A program made the translations under genes and the position numbers. The notes beneath the pieces are model-generated. The model was given only the letters and a program-made list of their open reading frames with translations. It searched no databases and had not been told where the DNA came from. A stretch of 64,000 nucleotides of DNA from assembly GCF_003364295.1 (NCBI RefSeq), contig NZ_NXLO01000001.1:310001-374000 (forward strand), in the 5' to 3' direction. This DNA comes from Helicobacter sp. MIT 99-5507 (GTDB lineage Bacteria > Campylobacterota > Campylobacteria > Campylobacterales > Helicobacteraceae). Positions 63,799-64,000 of the stretch are shown here, piece after piece (position 1 is the first letter of the stretch; each line of letters opens with the position of its first letter).

Positions 63799-64000
63799 AG
63801 AAACTCACTATTTGTAATGCTAAGATTTAGCTTATTTAATGTTCTATTAAAGCTATCATTTCTACACAATATTGGACAAGAAGAACAATCTATAGAATTA
63901 TAAACTTCTCTTATCCTACTTCCTCTCCAAATATCTTCTAAACTCTCATCTCTTAAATCACCTAATAAATGCCTTTTGCTTTGTCTAAAATGCAAACAAG
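63795..64000 (-). CDS. Radical SAM/SPASM protein, C-terminal part (cut by window edge)
   Basis: The visible 68 codons read CLHFRQSKRHLLGDLRDESL, then EDIWRGSRIREV and CSSCPILC. This is the SPASM domain that holds auxiliary iron-sulfur clusters in radical SAM enzymes; the LGDL...EDIW spacing is characteristic. The radical SAM core lies beyond the window. Its stop overlaps the DUF1796 start (ATGA). Genes like this in glycan loci act on sugars or peptides; the substrate is unknown. Confidence 0.8.
   Translation of the reverse strand, partial: CLHFRQSKRHLLGDLRDESLEDIWRGSRIREVYNSIDCSSCPILCRNDSFNRTLNKLNLSITNSEFL

Overview
The window is a piece of an AT-rich chromosome from a Helicobacter-like member of the Campylobacterota. 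The core genes point to this: a complete csd1/csd2/ccmA cell-shape cluster, the long (848-residue) form of FlgL, an AddA-type helicase-nuclease, NhaA next to yajC-secD-secF, and gene orders that I recall from H. pylori (psd-nadA-nadC; mfd-ccmA-csd1-csd2-folC...leuS...secF-secD-yajC-nhaA-addA; rplU-rpmA near flgL; ruvA/murJ/cysS). The exact species cannot be named from the sequence alone.

Layout. 1-4.5 kb (minus strand) carries thiL (partial), nadC, nadA, psd, bpt and hemC. At 4.6-7.5 kb are a phase-variable methyltransferase, an extra nhaA and fldA. 7.5-26.8 kb is almost unbroken minus-strand housekeeping: ymdB-like, mfd, the helical-shape operon, folC, an lptE-like lipoprotein, leuS, SecF/SecD/YajC, a second nhaA, addA and obgE. 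rplU and rpmA follow at 27.1-27.7 kb. 27.8-32.3 kb is a scar: the two ends of a decayed type ISP-like restriction-modification gene lie on either side of a chemoreceptor gene that is itself bracketed by two clusters of GC-richer palindromic repeats. At 32.4-35.8 kb are a phase-variable MBOAT acyltransferase with an SGNH-like partner, ridA and a small secreted protein without a normal start codon. 35.9-43.8 kb is core again: flgL behind a sigma-54 promoter, ruvA, a DUF342/FapA protein, murJ and cysS.

43.9-64 kb is a surface-glycan locus of glycosyltransferases (GT2, GT4, GT9, GT11 and GT56 types), methyltransferases, an acyltransferase, a sugar aminotransferase and accessory proteins, interrupted only by an outer-membrane porin. 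Seventeen G or C runs of exactly 9 or 10 bases occur in the window: fifteen between 32.6 and 63.1 kb, one in the methyltransferase at 5.0 kb and one in a repeat cluster at 31.4 kb. Sixteen lie inside genes. Reading frames through them, I find the MBOAT acyltransferase, one methyltransferase, the acyltransferase-3 gene and the double GT4 gene open. The fucosyltransferase, three other methyltransferases, one GT4, the GT56 gene and the DUF6492 gene are frame-shifted in this copy.

Two things go beyond an ordinary phasome. First, several tracts sit at the 3' ends of genes, where a one-base change moves the stop codon relative to the next start codon (or a hairpin), or fuses neighbouring genes. They could therefore act as switches of translational coupling or polarity rather than as on/off switches. 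Second, the same short string (nine G followed by CAGCA, in three cases CAGCAGCAA) recurs in unrelated genes, which suggests that the tracts spread as copied cassettes. Long perfect palindromes inside three glycosyltransferase genes and a 197-bp exact duplication in two adjacent GT2 genes indicate active rearrangement.
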